NCBI GenBank assembly: GCA_026995935.1
Contig: JALWNK010000062.1
Span: 23,916-87,915, forward strand
Direction: 5' to 3'
DNA length: 64,000 nucleotides
From: Deltaproteobacteria bacterium
Lineage (GTDB): Bacteria; Desulfobacterota; Dissulfuribacteria; Dissulfuribacterales; QOAL01
How positions within the stretch are numbered: position 1 is the first letter of the stretch; the number at the start of each line of letters is the position of its first letter. The translations under genes and the position numbers were made by a program. The notes under the pieces are model-generated. The model was not told the DNA's origin and made no database searches. It was given only the letters and a program-made list of their open reading frames with translations. Positions 63,301-64,000 of this stretch are shown one piece after another.

Positions 63301-64000
63301 GGGGTGATCGCCCTGGCAAATCTTGTTCTGGCAACGGGTCAGGTGGGCAAGCCCCACAGCGGCATAAATCCGCTAAGGGGTCAGAACAACGTTCAGGGCG
63401 CCTGTGACATGGGAACCTTGCCTTACACCTTCCCGGGTTACCAGCCAACGGATGATCCAAAGGTGCTGGAGAAATTTGCCAGTGCCTGGGGAGTGAACAG
63501 CCTTCCGGTGTCAGACGGGCTTCTTGAGCCCCAGATGTACGATGCCGCCCTTGAGGGCCGGTTCAAGGCACTTTACTGTGTCGGTTATGATCCTGCCCAG
63601 ACCCAGTCCAACATTGGCAAGGTGCACGAGGCGCTAAAGGCCATGGATCTTGTGGTGGTTCAGGACCTATTCCTCACGGAAACGGCCAGGTTTGCCCATG
63701 TTGTCCTGCCATCTGCCTGTTTCTATGAAAAGGACGGCACCTTTACAAGTGGTGAGCGCCGGGTAAGACGTGTCACCAAGGTAATAGATCCGCCGGGGAA
63801 GGCAAAGGCAGATTGGGAGATCATTTGTCTCGTTTCCCAGGCCACTGGATACCCCATGTTTTATACTGGGCCCGAGCAGATAATGGCAGAGATAGCAAGG
63901 GTGACTCCGGCCTATGCAGGTATCAGCTACGACAGGCTTGGGGACAAGGGAATGGTCTGGCCATGTCCCTCTTCCGACCATCCTGGAACTCCCCTTCTCC
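60310..64000 (+). CDS. fdhA: ferredoxin-GltD-formate dehydrogenase fusion, selenocysteine at residue 825 (partial at right edge)
   Basis: First step of the pathway: reduction of CO2 to formate. At least 1230 aa, cut by the window end. Order: [2Fe-2S] ferredoxin (1-80, CHLEGGSDSERPCLLC); GltD-like domain with its cluster (CRAPCNLTC, CPRFCETRC), FAD loop IIGGGPAGLSCAYFL and NAD(P) loop VVGGGDIAVDAA; two [4Fe-4S] sites (CIGCTRCLRSCKYG, CVSCGACVDACPTG); then the molybdopterin domain with CTYCGTGCSLDV and, at TGA 62782-62784, Sec in NVDNCARVU-HAPSVSG. The GltD-type part suggests NADPH as an electron source. Start ATG 60310 (MAESIKITLDGKEI) is chosen over the longer frame to 60268, which lies in the hairpin. 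Confidence 0.92.
62797..62813 (+). promoter_or_regulatory. SECIS element in fdhA
   Basis: GTCAGC (62797-62802) pairs with GCTGGC (62808-62813), with one G-U, around loop GGTCT, the same loop bases as in E. coli fdhF and at nearly the same distance from the TGA (62782-62784). Confidence 0.85.

Noticed and set aside
1-64000. CRISPR arrays, insertion sequences, prophage, tRNA or rRNA genes
   Set aside because: I looked for regular spaced repeats, transposase or integrase proteins and tRNA-like cloverleafs and saw none that I could support.

Overview
The window looks like part of the chromosome of an anaerobic, autotrophic or acetogen-like bacterium, most probably a Desulfobacterota (former Deltaproteobacteria) lineage related to sulfate reducers or sulfur disproportionators. 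The reasons are a full Wood-Ljungdahl (reductive acetyl-CoA) gene set of bacterial type, HdrA/MvhD electron-transfer modules with selenocysteine, a group 3-like [NiFe] hydrogenase, hopanoid-associated genes, Mla-type outer-membrane lipid genes, a PEP-CTERM protein and several sigma-54 regulators and promoters. The genus assignment is inference; no rRNA or tRNA gene was seen.

Region 1 to 6.6 kb holds a well-supported 6S RNA, RNase Y, tyrosyl-tRNA synthetase, a small DMT transporter, a PEP-CTERM protein behind a sigma-54 promoter, a YjbQ protein and a TraB-like membrane protein. Region 6.6 to 8.2 kb is a small accessory island: an orphan Phd/YefM antitoxin, a BrnT/BrnA toxin-antitoxin pair and a GC-rich, highly structured non-coding element. 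Region 8.2 to 15.4 kb is housekeeping: priA, galU and acetyl-CoA synthetase on the minus strand, then Mrp and a pseudouridine synthase that appears to start at AUA. Region 15.5 to 20 kb is a tight four-gene operon (ATP-grasp, class III aminotransferase, Gfo/Idh oxidoreductase, CDP-alcohol phosphotransferase) that looks like an undescribed small-molecule or lipid headgroup pathway. Then follow xseB, a formyl-THF cyclo-ligase, an exported OB-fold-like protein with a second sigma-54 promoter, two NtrC-family regulators, a lipid kinase, a PilZ protein and a prepilin peptidase. Region 27 to 33 kb is a divergent lipid cluster: nucleotidyltransferase, HAD phosphatase, HpnM/MlaC, HpnL and HpnA on one strand, MlaA and HpnG-like on the other. 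Region 33 to 41.8 kb holds a carboxypeptidase, a glycosyltransferase, rpsA-sppA-ihfB, a very unusual [NiFe] hydrogenase gene and tsaC.

Region 42 to 64 kb is the metabolic centrepiece. In order: formate-THF ligase (fhs), folD, CO dehydrogenase (cooS), HdrA, MvhD, HdrC, a second MvhD, MetV, a MetF-coiled-coil-TPR-AcsD fusion, AcsB, AcsC, AcsE and a giant ferredoxin-GltD-formate dehydrogenase that runs off the right edge. Together they take CO2 through formate, formyl-, methylene- and methyl-THF to the corrinoid protein and on to acetyl-CoA. Three of these genes contain an in-frame UGA followed by a convincing bacterial SECIS hairpin, so ordinary gene calling splits HdrA, MvhD and the formate dehydrogenase into pieces.

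The observations I consider most novel are: (1) the single polypeptide joining methylene-THF reductase to the small subunit of the corrinoid iron-sulfur protein; (2) a [NiFe] hydrogenase whose small and large subunits are fused, which lacks the C-terminal extension normally removed in maturation, and whose reading frame needs a +1 shift at a site resembling the prfB frameshift site; (3) a MetVF-Hdr-Mvh module with no visible HdrB and two MvhD proteins; (4) the four-gene operon at 15.5 to 20 kb.
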